Of a DNA stretch of 42,385 nt, positions 1-7,591 are shown one piece after another. The stretch is from Pseudomonadota bacterium. Lineage in GTDB: Bacteria > Desulfobacterota > Desulfobacteria > Desulfobacterales > Desulfobacteraceae. The translations under genes were made by a program, and so were the position numbers. The stretch covers positions 1 to 42,385 of the forward strand of contig JAHJLV010000021.1 in NCBI GenBank assembly GCA_018821535.1. Reading direction: 5' to 3'. A model generated the notes under the pieces. The model had not been told where the DNA came from. It did not search any database and worked only from the letters and a program-made list of their open reading frames with translations. How positions within the stretch are numbered: position 1 is the stretch's first letter; each line of letters opens with the position of its first letter.

Positions 1-69
1 CATCTGGTCCAGCACCAGATAATCGATTTCTTGTTCAATCGTATCTTGTTGAGCAGTCATATTACTCAT
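1..69 (-). CDS. Unknown protein, N-terminal fragment running off the window
   Basis: This minus-strand gene starts at 69 and leaves the window after 23 codons. The visible residues begin MSNMTAQQDTIEQEIDYLVL and match no family I recognise. A GAGGAG ribosome binding site sits just upstream of the ATG. The start is 18 bases past the stop of the selenocysteine HdrA fragment, so the two are very likely co-transcribed. It may encode the next Hdr or electron-transfer component, but only the genomic neighbourhood suggests this. Confidence 0.5.
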   Translation of the reverse strand, partial: MSNMTAQQDTIEQEIDYLVLDQM

Positions 70-87
70 CGTTATCTCTCCTCATAA

Positions 88-468
88 TCAGGCAATCTGC
101 TGTGTTACCGGGCAAGCCTCAACACAGGCGCCGCATCCGGTGCAACGGTCTAAAATTATACTGCGGGCTTTTTTCTTGACTTTGACTTTGAAATTTCCAG
201 CAGAGCCTTCGATAGATTCTATGTCTGCGTAAGTGATCAGTTCAATGTTTAAATGCCGGCCGACCTCGACCAGTGTTGGTGAGATAATTCACATTGCGCA
301 GTCATTGGTGGGAAAGGTTTTGTCAAGCTGAGACATAACACCACCAATTGAAGGGCTTTTTTCTACCAGATAAACATAGAATCCTGAGTTTGCTAGATCA
401 AGCGCGGACAGCATGCCTGAAATCCCGCCTCCGATCACCACTACAGAACCTTTTGGTTTGTCTGTCAT
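88..468 (-). CDS. hdrA: Short HdrA-type FAD/Fe-S protein with an in-frame UGA read as selenocysteine
   Basis: Read through one UGA, this gives a 126-residue protein. It starts with a dinucleotide-binding loop ([11 protein letters not shown]), has [21 protein letters not shown] in the middle, and ends with one [13 protein letters not shown] cluster motif. HdrA is the flavin subunit of heterodisulfide reductase-like electron-bifurcating complexes. The residue after NDCAM is Cys in most HdrA and selenocysteine in several methanogens and sulfate reducers, which is exactly where the UGA falls. Both flanks stay in the same frame and stay conserved, so a sequencing error or pseudogene is less likely. 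An AGGAG site precedes the ATG. Full HdrA is several times longer. This protein stops just after the first cluster motif, so it is either a natural short HdrA-like subunit or a split gene. Confidence 0.8.
256..291 (-). promoter_or_regulatory. UGA selenocysteine codon (289-291) and candidate bacterial SECIS
   Basis: The UGA occupies 291-289 on the minus strand. The next bases can fold into an imperfect hairpin, with CCAAC pairing to GUCGG around a loop containing UGGUC. The GG lies about 18 nt after the UGA. Bacterial SECIS elements follow the UGA directly and carry a GG or GGUC in the apical loop, so distance and loop fit. The pairing was found by eye and has a mismatch. Confidence 0.55.
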
Positions 469-626
469 ATTAGAGTTCTCCTGTTTCTATTTTAATAATG
501 AAATCATAAGATTATAAAAAATTCCTTTAAGTTCTTATGAACCTTACATTTTTTTACAAAGAATTATGTTATAAAGATAACAAACAATGGTGTCAACAGT
601 TAAAGATAGAAAAACGGATATTGTTT

Positions 627-1541
627 ATGAACAAAGTTGTTGTTATTTGCGGGCCTACAGGAATCGGCAAAACCCGTTTTGCAATACAGGTCTCCCAGGA
701 ATTTAATGGTGAAATCATCAGTGCGGATTCCATGCAGGTTTATAAATTTCTGGACATTGGCACAGCAAAACCGGATGCTCGAGAACTGGCTGCTGCCCGC
801 CATCATCTGGTTGATTTTTTAGACCCGAAACAGGACTTTGATGCCGGCATGTATGTTAACGCTGCAGATAAAGCCATTAAGGATATTGTTAATTCGGGAA
901 GGTTGCCGATTGTTGCCGGAGGGACCGGGCTTTATATCAAAGCGCTGATACATGGATTGTTCAGGTCGTATCCTGTGAATGCCCGGGTAATTGAAAAATA
1001 TATGAAGCAGGTTCAGGAAAAGGGTCCTGAACACCTTCATGAGCGGTTAACGCAGTGTGATCCTGAATCGGCACAAAAAATTCATGCCCATGATACTTTT
1101 CGTGTTGTCAGGGCCCTGGAAATTTTTGAAACAAACGGTGTACGTATGTCAGCATGCCAGAAAGAACATCAATTCGGTCAGAAACGATATGAAACTCTGA
1201 AAATCGGTCTTCATATGGATCGAAAAATTTTGTATGAAAGAATAAACCGACGGGTGGATGTGATGATTCAGCAGGGACTGTATGAAGAAGTCCTGCACCT
1301 GATTGAAAATGGATATTCTCCGGATCTCAAATCCATGCAGTCCATCGGGTACAAACATATGGCCCTTTATATAAAAGGTATCGTTGACTGGGATGAAGCT
1401 GTCCGGCTGTTGAAAAGAGATAGCCGAAGATATGCAAAAAGGCAGTTCACATGGTTTAACAAGGATACGGATATCCATTGGCTTGGGCATGACCGGTTTG
1501 ATACGGCAAGTGATCTGATAAAAGAGTTTTTGACTTCATAA
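627..1541 (+). CDS. miaA: tRNA dimethylallyltransferase
   Basis: MiaA transfers the dimethylallyl group to N6 of adenosine 37 in tRNAs that read codons starting with U. This is the first step towards ms2i6A, and it acts in the cytosol. The 304-residue product has the P-loop GPTGIGKT (residues 9-16), the SADSMQVYK segment with the catalytic Asp, the DxxxP-type segment near FLDPKQDFDAG, and GGTGLYIKAL, all in family order. The length is normal. The open frame extends 30 codons further upstream, but those residues are not MiaA-like and the P-loop falls at its usual distance from the ATG at 627, so I use that start. The ribosome binding site is weak. The gene is divergent from the HdrA gene and is followed 69 bases later by a lipoprotein gene. 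Confidence 0.96.
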   Translation: MNKVVVICGPTGIGKTRFAIQVSQEFNGEIISADSMQVYKFLDIGTAKPDARELAAARHHLVDFLDPKQDFDAGMYVNAADKAIKDIVNSGRLPIVAGGTGLYIKALIHGLFRSYPVNARVIEKYMKQVQEKGPEHLHERLTQCDPESAQKIHAHDTFRVVRALEIFETNGVRMSACQKEHQFGQKRYETLKIGLHMDRKILYERINRRVDVMIQQGLYEEVLHLIENGYSPDLKSMQSIGYKHMALYIKGIVDWDEAVRLLKRDSRRYAKRQFTWFNKDTDIHWLGHDRFDTASDLIKEFLTS

Positions 1542-1610
1542 CTGAATTTACATATAGTCTACACCCAGAAATTTTATCATGAATGAATTTTAAACCGGGT
1601 ATAAAAATAT

Positions 1611-3332
1611 ATGAAATTATCCTGTCATTTTCTTAAATTATGTAATTGTTTTATTGTTTTAGTGCTGATCTTTTTTCTGTCTGCATGCTCCGGCCTGTCA
1701 CCCAAAAAATCATCTGAATCAACGACCAGACCATTCCCGGATATGAAAATTTACAAGGAAAAAAGCCATGACACCCAGGTTTCTTTGATACAGATTTTAA
1801 CATCCGAAGCGGAAAAATTTGTATGGCAGGGAAATTTTCAGGATGCGCTGTTCATTTATAATCAGGCATTGATTCATGCCCAGGAAACTGAAAAACAGGA
1901 TTTGCTGGCGCGCATTGAAACTGTCCTTCAAAAAACATCAGCAAAAGATATTGAAGAATTCCGTCAGATCAAGAATATCCAGATTCCTGAACCCTTGCTG
2001 TTATACTGGCTTGGTATAAATTACGGGCTGGAGAATAATGTCGATGAATCAAAAAAAATACTGGAATCATTTTTATATCTGTACCCGGATCATCCGCATG
2101 CAATGGATGCCCGTGAGCTTGTTCAGATTATATCCAAAAGTTTTTTTAATAAGGATACCATCGGGTGTCTTCTGCCGTTGAGCGGAAAATATGCCATATT
2201 CGGTCACAGGGCCTTATACGGAATCCAGCTTGCCATACAGGAACTGAGCAAAAAATATTCCCGGCAGTTCAAGTTGATTGTTAAAGATACCAAGGCTGAC
2301 CCGATAGTGGCGGCACAATGTGTTCGGGAACTGCAATTAAAAAATGTCGCTGGGATCATCGGGCCGCTTCTGGCGGAAAAAGAGGCAGGAGATGAAGCTC
2401 AAAATCTTAAGATTCCCATGATTGCAATGACCCAGAAAAATGATTTTCCCTTGCAGGGGGATTATCTTTTTGCCAATTTTATTACCCCGGAAATGCAGGT
2501 GAAAACGCTTGGAAATTATTTGTTTGGCAATCTGGGTATAAAAAAAGCTGCCATTTTATATCCCAGGGAAAAATATGGGCAGATATATATGAACCTGTTC
2601 TGGGATATGGCAGATGAATATGGTGTGCAGATTGTGGGGGTGGAATCCTATGATATCAGCAGTACTGATTTTACACTCCCTATACAGAAGCTGACCGGCG
2701 TTGCACTGCCTTTGCCTGATTTTTTACAGATACAGAAAAAGCCCCTTTTAGACAGCGAAGTGGATGTTGATGATTTAAACACCACAGATGAACAGGCTGA
2801 AGAAGAGCTTGAGAATTTAGATCAGATAAATGAGGAGAAAAAAGATGAAAAAATTGTAATCGATTTTGAAGTGCTTTTTATTCCTGATTCTCCTGCAAAG
2901 GTAAAACTCATTCTTCCCCAGCTTGCATTTAACGATGCCACCGGCATGTACCTTGCCGGAACCAATCTGTGGCACGATAAAAGTCTTCTGACGGACGCTA
3001 AAGGATATAATAAGCAGGCGGTTATTACAGACGGATTTTTTGACGGCAGTCAGAATCCGTTAACTTTAGAATTTACAAAAAAATTTACAGCATTGTTTGG
3101 TGAACCTCCTCAGTTCTTAGAGGCCATTGCCTATGATACGGCACTTATCATGTTTACTGCTGCAATGGACGATGCAGTTGATTCGCGTTCTTCTTTAAGA
3201 GATCTTTTAAAATCTGAGAATTTCTTTGACGGGGTAACCGGCAGTACAGCTTTTGATGAAAATGGTGTCGCCCAAAGGGATTTGTTTTTAATCACCATTA
3301 AAAAAGGTCAGTTTGTAGAAATCAGTCAATAG
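1611..3332 (+). CDS. LpoA-like lipoprotein with a periplasmic-binding-protein fold
   Basis: The first 26 residues form a lipoprotein signal ending in the lipobox LSAC, with Cys26 as the lipidated residue. After a helical, TPR-like stretch (about residues 50-180), the rest resembles type I periplasmic binding proteins of the penicillin-binding-protein activator (LpoA/YraM) class: GCLLPLSGKYAIFG, a VAGIIGPLLA motif, and later ITDGFFDGS and AIAYDTALIMF. In gamma-proteobacteria this class stimulates peptidoglycan synthases from the outer membrane. The same role here is inferred. A very acidic insert of about 45 residues (roughly 380-425) splits the binding-protein fold. The gene overlaps the convergent phosphofructokinase gene by 11 bases. 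An amino-acid-binding lipoprotein is the main alternative. Confidence 0.75.
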   Translation: MKLSCHFLKLCNCFIVLVLIFFLSACSGLSPKKSSESTTRPFPDMKIYKEKSHDTQVSLIQILTSEAEKFVWQGNFQDALFIYNQALIHAQETEKQDLLARIETVLQKTSAKDIEEFRQIKNIQIPEPLLLYWLGINYGLENNVDESKKILESFLYLYPDHPHAMDARELVQIISKSFFNKDTIGCLLPLSGKYAIFGHRALYGIQLAIQELSKKYSRQFKLIVKDTKADPIVAAQCVRELQLKNVAGIIGPLLAEKEAGDEAQNLKIPMIAMTQKNDFPLQGDYLFANFITPEMQVKTLGNYLFGNLGIKKAAILYPREKYGQIYMNLFWDMADEYGVQIVGVESYDISSTDFTLPIQKLTGVALPLPDFLQIQKKPLLDSEVDVDDLNTTDEQAEEELENLDQINEEKKDEKIVIDFEVLFIPDSPAKVKLILPQLAFNDATGMYLAGTNLWHDKSLLTDAKGYNKQAVITDGFFDGSQNPLTLEFTKKFTALFGEPPQFLEAIAYDTALIMFTAAMDDAVDSRSSLRDLLKSENFFDGVTGSTAFDENGVAQRDLFLITIKKGQFVEISQ

Positions 3333-4629
3333 AAAAAGAATCCTGACCAGTCGCTTCCAGAACCGATTGCCATAATCTGCCCTGCGGGTCCATATTTTTT
3401 CTTTTCCCTGCCGAGGCATCCATGGGAACATGGACATAATTATTATTCCAGTAACTTACCAGCAATTTGGTTTTTCCTGCCATCCCTGCATGGACTGCTT
3501 CTCGGCCTAAAAATCCGCAGAAGACTGAATCATTGGCGTTGGCAGGCAGGCTTCGGATGATATAACTGGGATCTATGTATTTTAATGAAATAGGGATATC
3601 TTTTGCCTTAAACCACTGGGATATTTTTTCCTTTAAAAATAAACCAATATCCTGAAGGATAATGTTTCCCGAAGGGTCGTATTGAGCTTCCTGTTCATCA
3701 AAAAGATTTTGTCCCGCCCCTTCTGCAACAATAATAACTGCGTGTTTTCGCAGCAGTATCCGGTTTTCAAGGGCTTGAAGAAAACCGCTTTTCCCGTACA
3801 GAAAAAAATCCACTTCCGGAACCAGTACAAAATTGGCATCCTGCTGTGCCAGTGCGCTGGTTGCTGCAAGAAATCCCGAGTGCCGACCCATGAGCTTGAT
3901 CAGTCCAATCCCGTTGGGGTAGGCTTCAGCTTCGTTATGGGCACCCTTGATAGCAAGCGTGGCAACATCCACTGCTGTGTCAAATCCAAAAGATCTTGAA
4001 ACCAGATAGATATCATTGTCAATGGTTTTTGGAATGCCGATAACAGAGATTTTAAGCTGTCTGTTTTCAATCTCCTCGGCAATTTTTTTGGATGCCATGA
4101 GGGTGCCGTCACCGCCCACCATGAACAGAAGGCCAATATTCATCTGTTCCAGGCAGTCAGTTATCTGGCCGATATTCTGGGTACCCCTTGAAGATCCCAG
4201 GACAGATCCCCCCCGGTTCTGAATTCCGGAAACAAATTTAGGGTCAAGATGAATTACGTCATGGCCATATTCGGGAATAAATCCCTGCAGCCCGTACCGG
4301 ATGCCGTAAATATTTCGGACATGATAAATATGATACAGCTCCAGAACAATGGACCGGATAATATCATTAAGACCCGGGCATAATCCGCCACAGGTTACAA
4401 TGGCGGCTTTAAGCTTGGAAGGGTCAAAATAAATTTTTTCTCTGGGACCGGCCTGCTCAAAGCTTGCGGTTTGGTCTAATTTGTCTGTCTGTACTTCAAC
4501 AAGAATTCTTGCATCCTCGGATACAAATCTTTTTTTGGGTGCCCCCGGGTTTGAATTTTTAAGCAACGGAGAGATTATTTTGGCTTCTCCCAGTATGGGA
4601 ATGTCAGTATCTAAATTAAATTTTTTCAT
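3322..4629 (-). CDS. 6-phosphofructokinase, plant/trypanosome-type ATP-dependent clade
   Basis: The 435-residue protein phosphorylates fructose 6-phosphate at C1 in glycolysis. Visible motifs are CGGLCPGLND, MVGGDGTLMA, GIPKTIDNDI and MGRHSGF. The Gly after GGD is the residue tied to ATP use, whereas PPi-dependent enzymes have Asp there. The Lys in PKTIDND is usual in PPi enzymes and in the long plant and trypanosome ATP enzymes. This Gly plus Lys pairing points to the latter group, with donor ATP more likely than PPi. I chose the ATG at 4629 because GGAGGGG precedes it. It overlaps the end of kdsD by 14 bases, so translation is probably coupled. The longer open frame upstream lies inside kdsD. 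Confidence 0.88.
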   Translation of the reverse strand: MKKFNLDTDIPILGEAKIISPLLKNSNPGAPKKRFVSEDARILVEVQTDKLDQTASFEQAGPREKIYFDPSKLKAAIVTCGGLCPGLNDIIRSIVLELYHIYHVRNIYGIRYGLQGFIPEYGHDVIHLDPKFVSGIQNRGGSVLGSSRGTQNIGQITDCLEQMNIGLLFMVGGDGTLMASKKIAEEIENRQLKISVIGIPKTIDNDIYLVSRSFGFDTAVDVATLAIKGAHNEAEAYPNGIGLIKLMGRHSGFLAATSALAQQDANFVLVPEVDFFLYGKSGFLQALENRILLRKHAVIIVAEGAGQNLFDEQEAQYDPSGNIILQDIGLFLKEKISQWFKAKDIPISLKYIDPSYIIRSLPANANDSVFCGFLGREAVHAGMAGKTKLLVSYWNNNYVHVPMDASAGKRKNMDPQGRLWQSVLEATGQDSFSID

Positions 4630-5608
4630 GTACCCCTCCATTATATTGAAAAGATCCTTTTCCAAGAATATCATGCAGGTGAAGCAGGCCTTCCAGCCTG
4701 TTTTCATCGTCTACAATCGGCAGTACGGTTATCTGGTATTTTTCCATCAGATTCAGGGCATCATACAGATAGGATTCTGCATCAAGTGTGTGCGGATTTT
4801 TTGACATAATACTGTCGACTCCGGCTGAAAGGAGATCAAAGTGTCTGTCCGATACGTAGTGTCGGATGTCTCCGTCCGTAATAATGCCTTTTAACCTGTT
4901 GTCTTCATCAATAACAAGAACAGCCCCCAGGCTGAAATTGTCAAGTTTTTCCAGGGCGAGCATCATGGAGTCCCCTGTTTTTACACAAGGAGCCTTTGAG
5001 GCTTCAAACATGATCTGTCCGACCCTGCAAGAAAGCCTTTGACCCAGAACTCCGCCAGGGTGAGAGCGCATAAAATCGCTTTTTTTGAATTTTTTCTGGG
5101 TGATCAGGACAACTGCCAGCGCATCTCCCATTGCAAGCTGGGCTGTGGTGCTGGAAGTCGGTGCCATATTGAAGGGGCAGGCTTCTTTTTCAACAGCCGT
5201 ATTAATGATAATATCACAAAATTGCGTCATGCTGGAGTCCGGTTTGCCGGTGAACGCACAAAGCGTACAGCCGATGTCCTTGATCAGCGGCAGCAGGTGG
5301 TTTAATTCAGCCGTTTCTCCACTGTTGGAAATGGCAATAAAGACATCTTCTTTATTTACCATTCCCAGGTCCCCATGCAGGGCTTCTACCGGGTGCAGAA
5401 AAAGGGAATTGGTTCCTGTGCTGATAAGTGTGGCGACAATCTTTTTGCCGATCAGTCCGGACTTTCCTATGCCTGAAATAATGACGCGACCAGTGGATTC
5501 ACAGATGGCATGAACCAGTTTTTCGAACTGATGATCTATGGTACGGGATAAACTGAGAATGCTGTCAGCTTCAATTTTGAGAACTTCAATGGCTTTTTGA
5601 ATTATCAT
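4616..5608 (-). CDS. kdsD: Arabinose-5-phosphate isomerase, SIS plus two CBS domains
   Basis: The enzyme interconverts ribulose 5-phosphate and arabinose 5-phosphate, the first step to Kdo for lipopolysaccharide. The 330 residues match the KdsD/KpsF/GutQ length. The SIS sugar-isomerase domain covers about residues 35-180 (ISGIGKSGLIGKKI; STGTNSLFLHPVEALHGDLG; SNSGET). Two CBS domains fill about 200-320 (GAVLVIDEDNRLKGIITDGD; ITVLPIVDDENRLEGLLHLHD). The N-terminal region is family-like, so the ATG at 5608 is kept. It is upstream of, and overlaps, the phosphofructokinase gene, an uncommon pairing that links a sugar-phosphate branch point to glycolysis. KdsD and KpsF paralogues cannot be told apart from sequence alone. 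Confidence 0.9.
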   Translation of the reverse strand: MIIQKAIEVLKIEADSILSLSRTIDHQFEKLVHAICESTGRVIISGIGKSGLIGKKIVATLISTGTNSLFLHPVEALHGDLGMVNKEDVFIAISNSGETAELNHLLPLIKDIGCTLCAFTGKPDSSMTQFCDIIINTAVEKEACPFNMAPTSSTTAQLAMGDALAVVLITQKKFKKSDFMRSHPGGVLGQRLSCRVGQIMFEASKAPCVKTGDSMMLALEKLDNFSLGAVLVIDEDNRLKGIITDGDIRHYVSDRHFDLLSAGVDSIMSKNPHTLDAESYLYDALNLMEKYQITVLPIVDDENRLEGLLHLHDILGKGSFQYNGGVHEKI

Positions 5609-5766
5609 GGCAAGATGTCTATGTTTCTTATTGATAAATTTATAGTAACTGTTTTTATTATTTCATCCATATATACATCACTCGTATTCTTTTTCATATA
5701 AAAAAATATTGCGGAGACGATATTCGAATATTGACATCATTTTTGCCTTGTGATATCTATTCGAGG

Positions 5767-5794
5767 TTGTAGTTAGCAGGCCTAATTATATAAT
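5767..5794 (+). promoter_or_regulatory. Candidate sigma-70 promoter for the PxxKW gene
   Basis: TTGTAG at 5767-5772 and a perfect TATAAT at 5789-5794 are 16 bases apart, about 80 bases before the ATG at 5874. It lies in the 265-base AT-rich gap between the divergent kdsD and PxxKW genes. A second -35-like TTGACA is at 5731-5736. I see no other clear element in the gap. Confidence 0.5.
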
Positions 5795-5873
5795 AAACGA
5801 ATGATTATAAGGAAAAAAAATCAATTTCTTTATAAATTTAAAATAGAGAATCAATAACAGGATTATTATTATT

Positions 5874-6146
5874 ATGATTTGTACAACTGTCAGGGAAGGC
5901 GAAGAGTGCGTATTTATGAAAAAAAACGGCTGCAGCTATATCGATGGTGCATGTCTTTCAATTGTCGAGCAGTGTAATGGTTGCCAGAGAATTTCAGAGC
6001 AGAAGACCGGTATTTACTGCAAAGCCGCACCGGATCCGTCATTGAAATGGAAAAATGGCAACTGTAATTTTGCAACTCATATTAAAGTCGCTGAAGCTGC
6101 AAAAAAACAGAAAATCAATCCGATCAAAGCTTCAAAGAGAAGATAA
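5874..6146 (+). CDS. PxxKW family cysteine-rich small protein
   Basis: This 90-residue soluble protein has eight cysteines in CxxC-like and spaced pairs (EECVFMKKNGC, GACLSIVEQCNGC, GIYCKAA, GNCNF). It carries the signature PSLKW that gives the PxxKW family its name, and ends in a basic tail. The family is common in sulfate-reducing Desulfobacterota and its function is not known. The cysteines could bind a metal or Fe-S cluster, which is an inference. It has its own promoter-like sequence upstream and a strong hairpin terminator right after, so it is probably transcribed alone. The ribosome binding site is weak (AGGA some 13 bases upstream). Confidence 0.82.
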   Translation: MICTTVREGEECVFMKKNGCSYIDGACLSIVEQCNGCQRISEQKTGIYCKAAPDPSLKWKNGNCNFATHIKVAEAAKKQKINPIKASKRR

Positions 6147-6168
6147 CCTGTATATATCGGAAGTTACT

Positions 6169-6213
6169 AAAACTCTGTGGTTTTTATCTTTGATAAAGCT
6201 GCAGAGTTTTTTT
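6169..6213 (+). terminator. Rho-independent terminator after the PxxKW gene
   Basis: AAAACTCTG pairs with CAGAGTTTT, and the stem continues inward with weaker pairs to a short loop. It ends in a run of seven T. It lies 22 bases after the stop at 6146. Confidence 0.75.
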
Positions 6214-6223
6214 ATTGTAGACG

Positions 6224-6247
6224 GCTGTTTAAATACACAGCTTTTTT
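6224..6247 (+). terminator. Second terminator-like hairpin just before the aminotransferase
   Basis: GCTGT and ACAGC form a short stem with an 8-base loop, followed by six T. It ends only 28 bases before the aminotransferase ATG, so it is either a back-up terminator or an element that limits read-through into that gene. Confidence 0.45.
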
Positions 6248-6275
6248 ATTAATTTTTATTTTTGAAGAGTAAATT

Positions 6276-7586
6276 ATGAATCCAATTGCCCAAGAACTTA
6301 ATGCGTGTATAAAAGCAAATAATCCTCATGTTTTTGAAATGCTGTCAGATATGGGAAAAGCACTTTTTTTCCCAAAGGGCATTTTAAGCCAGAGCGCTGA
6401 AGCTAAAGAAAAAGCGTACAGGATCAATGCGACAATCGGAATTGCCAAAGAAAAAAACAAGGTTTTGAGTCTGTCATCTGTGACAAAATATATTTCAGGT
6501 ATCGATCCAGACAATTATCTGCCATATGCCCCATCTTTCGGGATTCCGGAGTTAAGAAAACAATGGCAGGCAAGTCTGTATACAAAAAATCCGTCCCTTC
6601 AGGGAAAAGCCGTCAGCCTTCCTGTTGTTACGTCCGGAATTACGCACGGCGTAAGTATCCTTTCTGATATGTGGGTGGATGATAATGATGTGATTGTCAT
6701 GCCGGATATGATGTGGGGAAACTATAATATGACCTTCTGCATTCGGAACAGTGCCAGAATTGTTCATTATAAGGCATATGATGATCAGCTCACCTGTTTC
6801 AATGTGGATTCTTTTGATCAGGTCATCCGTCAGCAGGCAAAAGAAAATAAAAAAATTATCACTGTACTGAATTTTCCACATAACCCAAGCGGATATTCAC
6901 TCAGCAAAGATGAGGCCAAAAGAGTGGCCGATATTCTGATTGATGTGGCACAAAACGGAACCAATGTTGTCGCTGCCTGTGATGATGCGTATTTTGGACT
7001 GTTTTTTGAAGAAGAAACCAGCAAGGAATCCATATTTACCAGATTATCCGGGGCTGATCCCCGATTGCTTGCCATGAAGCTGGACGGGGCAACCAAGGAA
7101 GATTATGTCTGGGGACTTCGGGTGGGGTTTGTAACCTACGGGGTGTATGGCGACAATGCCCAGGTTCTGGAAGCTCTGGAAAAAAAGACAGCCGGATGTA
7201 TTCGTGGCAATATTTCCAATGATTCCCATTTAAGTCAGACTCTTGTTTTAAAATCCATGGCAGATGAGAATTATGATGCACTCAAAAAAGAAAAATTTGA
7301 GCTGCTCAAAAGCCGTGCAATGAAAATGAAAGCTGTCTTGAAAAATCCGAAATATAAAACTGCTTTTGATATTTACCCGTTTAATTCCGGGTATTTCATG
7401 TGTATCCGTCTTAAAGATGTCAATGCAGAACAATTAAGGGTGCATCTGCTGGATACATACGGGGTTGGATTGATTGCAATCGGAGATAAAAATATCCGGG
7501 TAGCGTTTTCCTGTCTTGAGGAAACAGATGTTGAACTTTTATTTGATACAGTGCTGGATGGAATTAATGACCTGAGACAAGGCTGA
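6276..7586 (+). CDS. PLP-dependent class I/II aminotransferase
   Basis: The 436-residue protein has the fold type I aminotransferase pattern: YLPYAPSFGIPELRKQW near residues 78-92, VVTSGITHGVS, the LNFPHNPSGYS segment with the conserved Asn/Pro, AACDDAYFGLFF with the PLP-contacting Asp and Tyr, and LDGATKEDYVWGLRVGF with the likely Schiff-base Lys and the substrate-binding Arg. Substrates cannot be read from sequence. The GATKED-type lysine motif is unlike the SxSK motif of standard aspartate or aromatic enzymes, so this belongs to a less-studied branch. GAAGAG precedes the ATG. The CLC gene starts 5 bases after its stop, so the two probably share a transcript. Confidence 0.82.
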   Translation: MNPIAQELNACIKANNPHVFEMLSDMGKALFFPKGILSQSAEAKEKAYRINATIGIAKEKNKVLSLSSVTKYISGIDPDNYLPYAPSFGIPELRKQWQASLYTKNPSLQGKAVSLPVVTSGITHGVSILSDMWVDDNDVIVMPDMMWGNYNMTFCIRNSARIVHYKAYDDQLTCFNVDSFDQVIRQQAKENKKIITVLNFPHNPSGYSLSKDEAKRVADILIDVAQNGTNVVAACDDAYFGLFFEEETSKESIFTRLSGADPRLLAMKLDGATKEDYVWGLRVGFVTYGVYGDNAQVLEALEKKTAGCIRGNISNDSHLSQTLVLKSMADENYDALKKEKFELLKSRAMKMKAVLKNPKYKTAFDIYPFNSGYFMCIRLKDVNAEQLRVHLLDTYGVGLIAIGDKNIRVAFSCLEETDVELLFDTVLDGINDLRQG

Positions 7587-7591
7587 TTTTC

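Noticed and set aside
88..468. HdrA region as a pseudogene broken by a stop codon
   Set aside because: The only stop is UGA at the known Sec/Cys site, and both flanks remain conserved in one frame with a SECIS-like hairpin.
537..626. 30-residue N-terminal extension of MiaA
   Set aside because: It is unlike the family. The P-loop lies at its normal distance from the ATG at 627.
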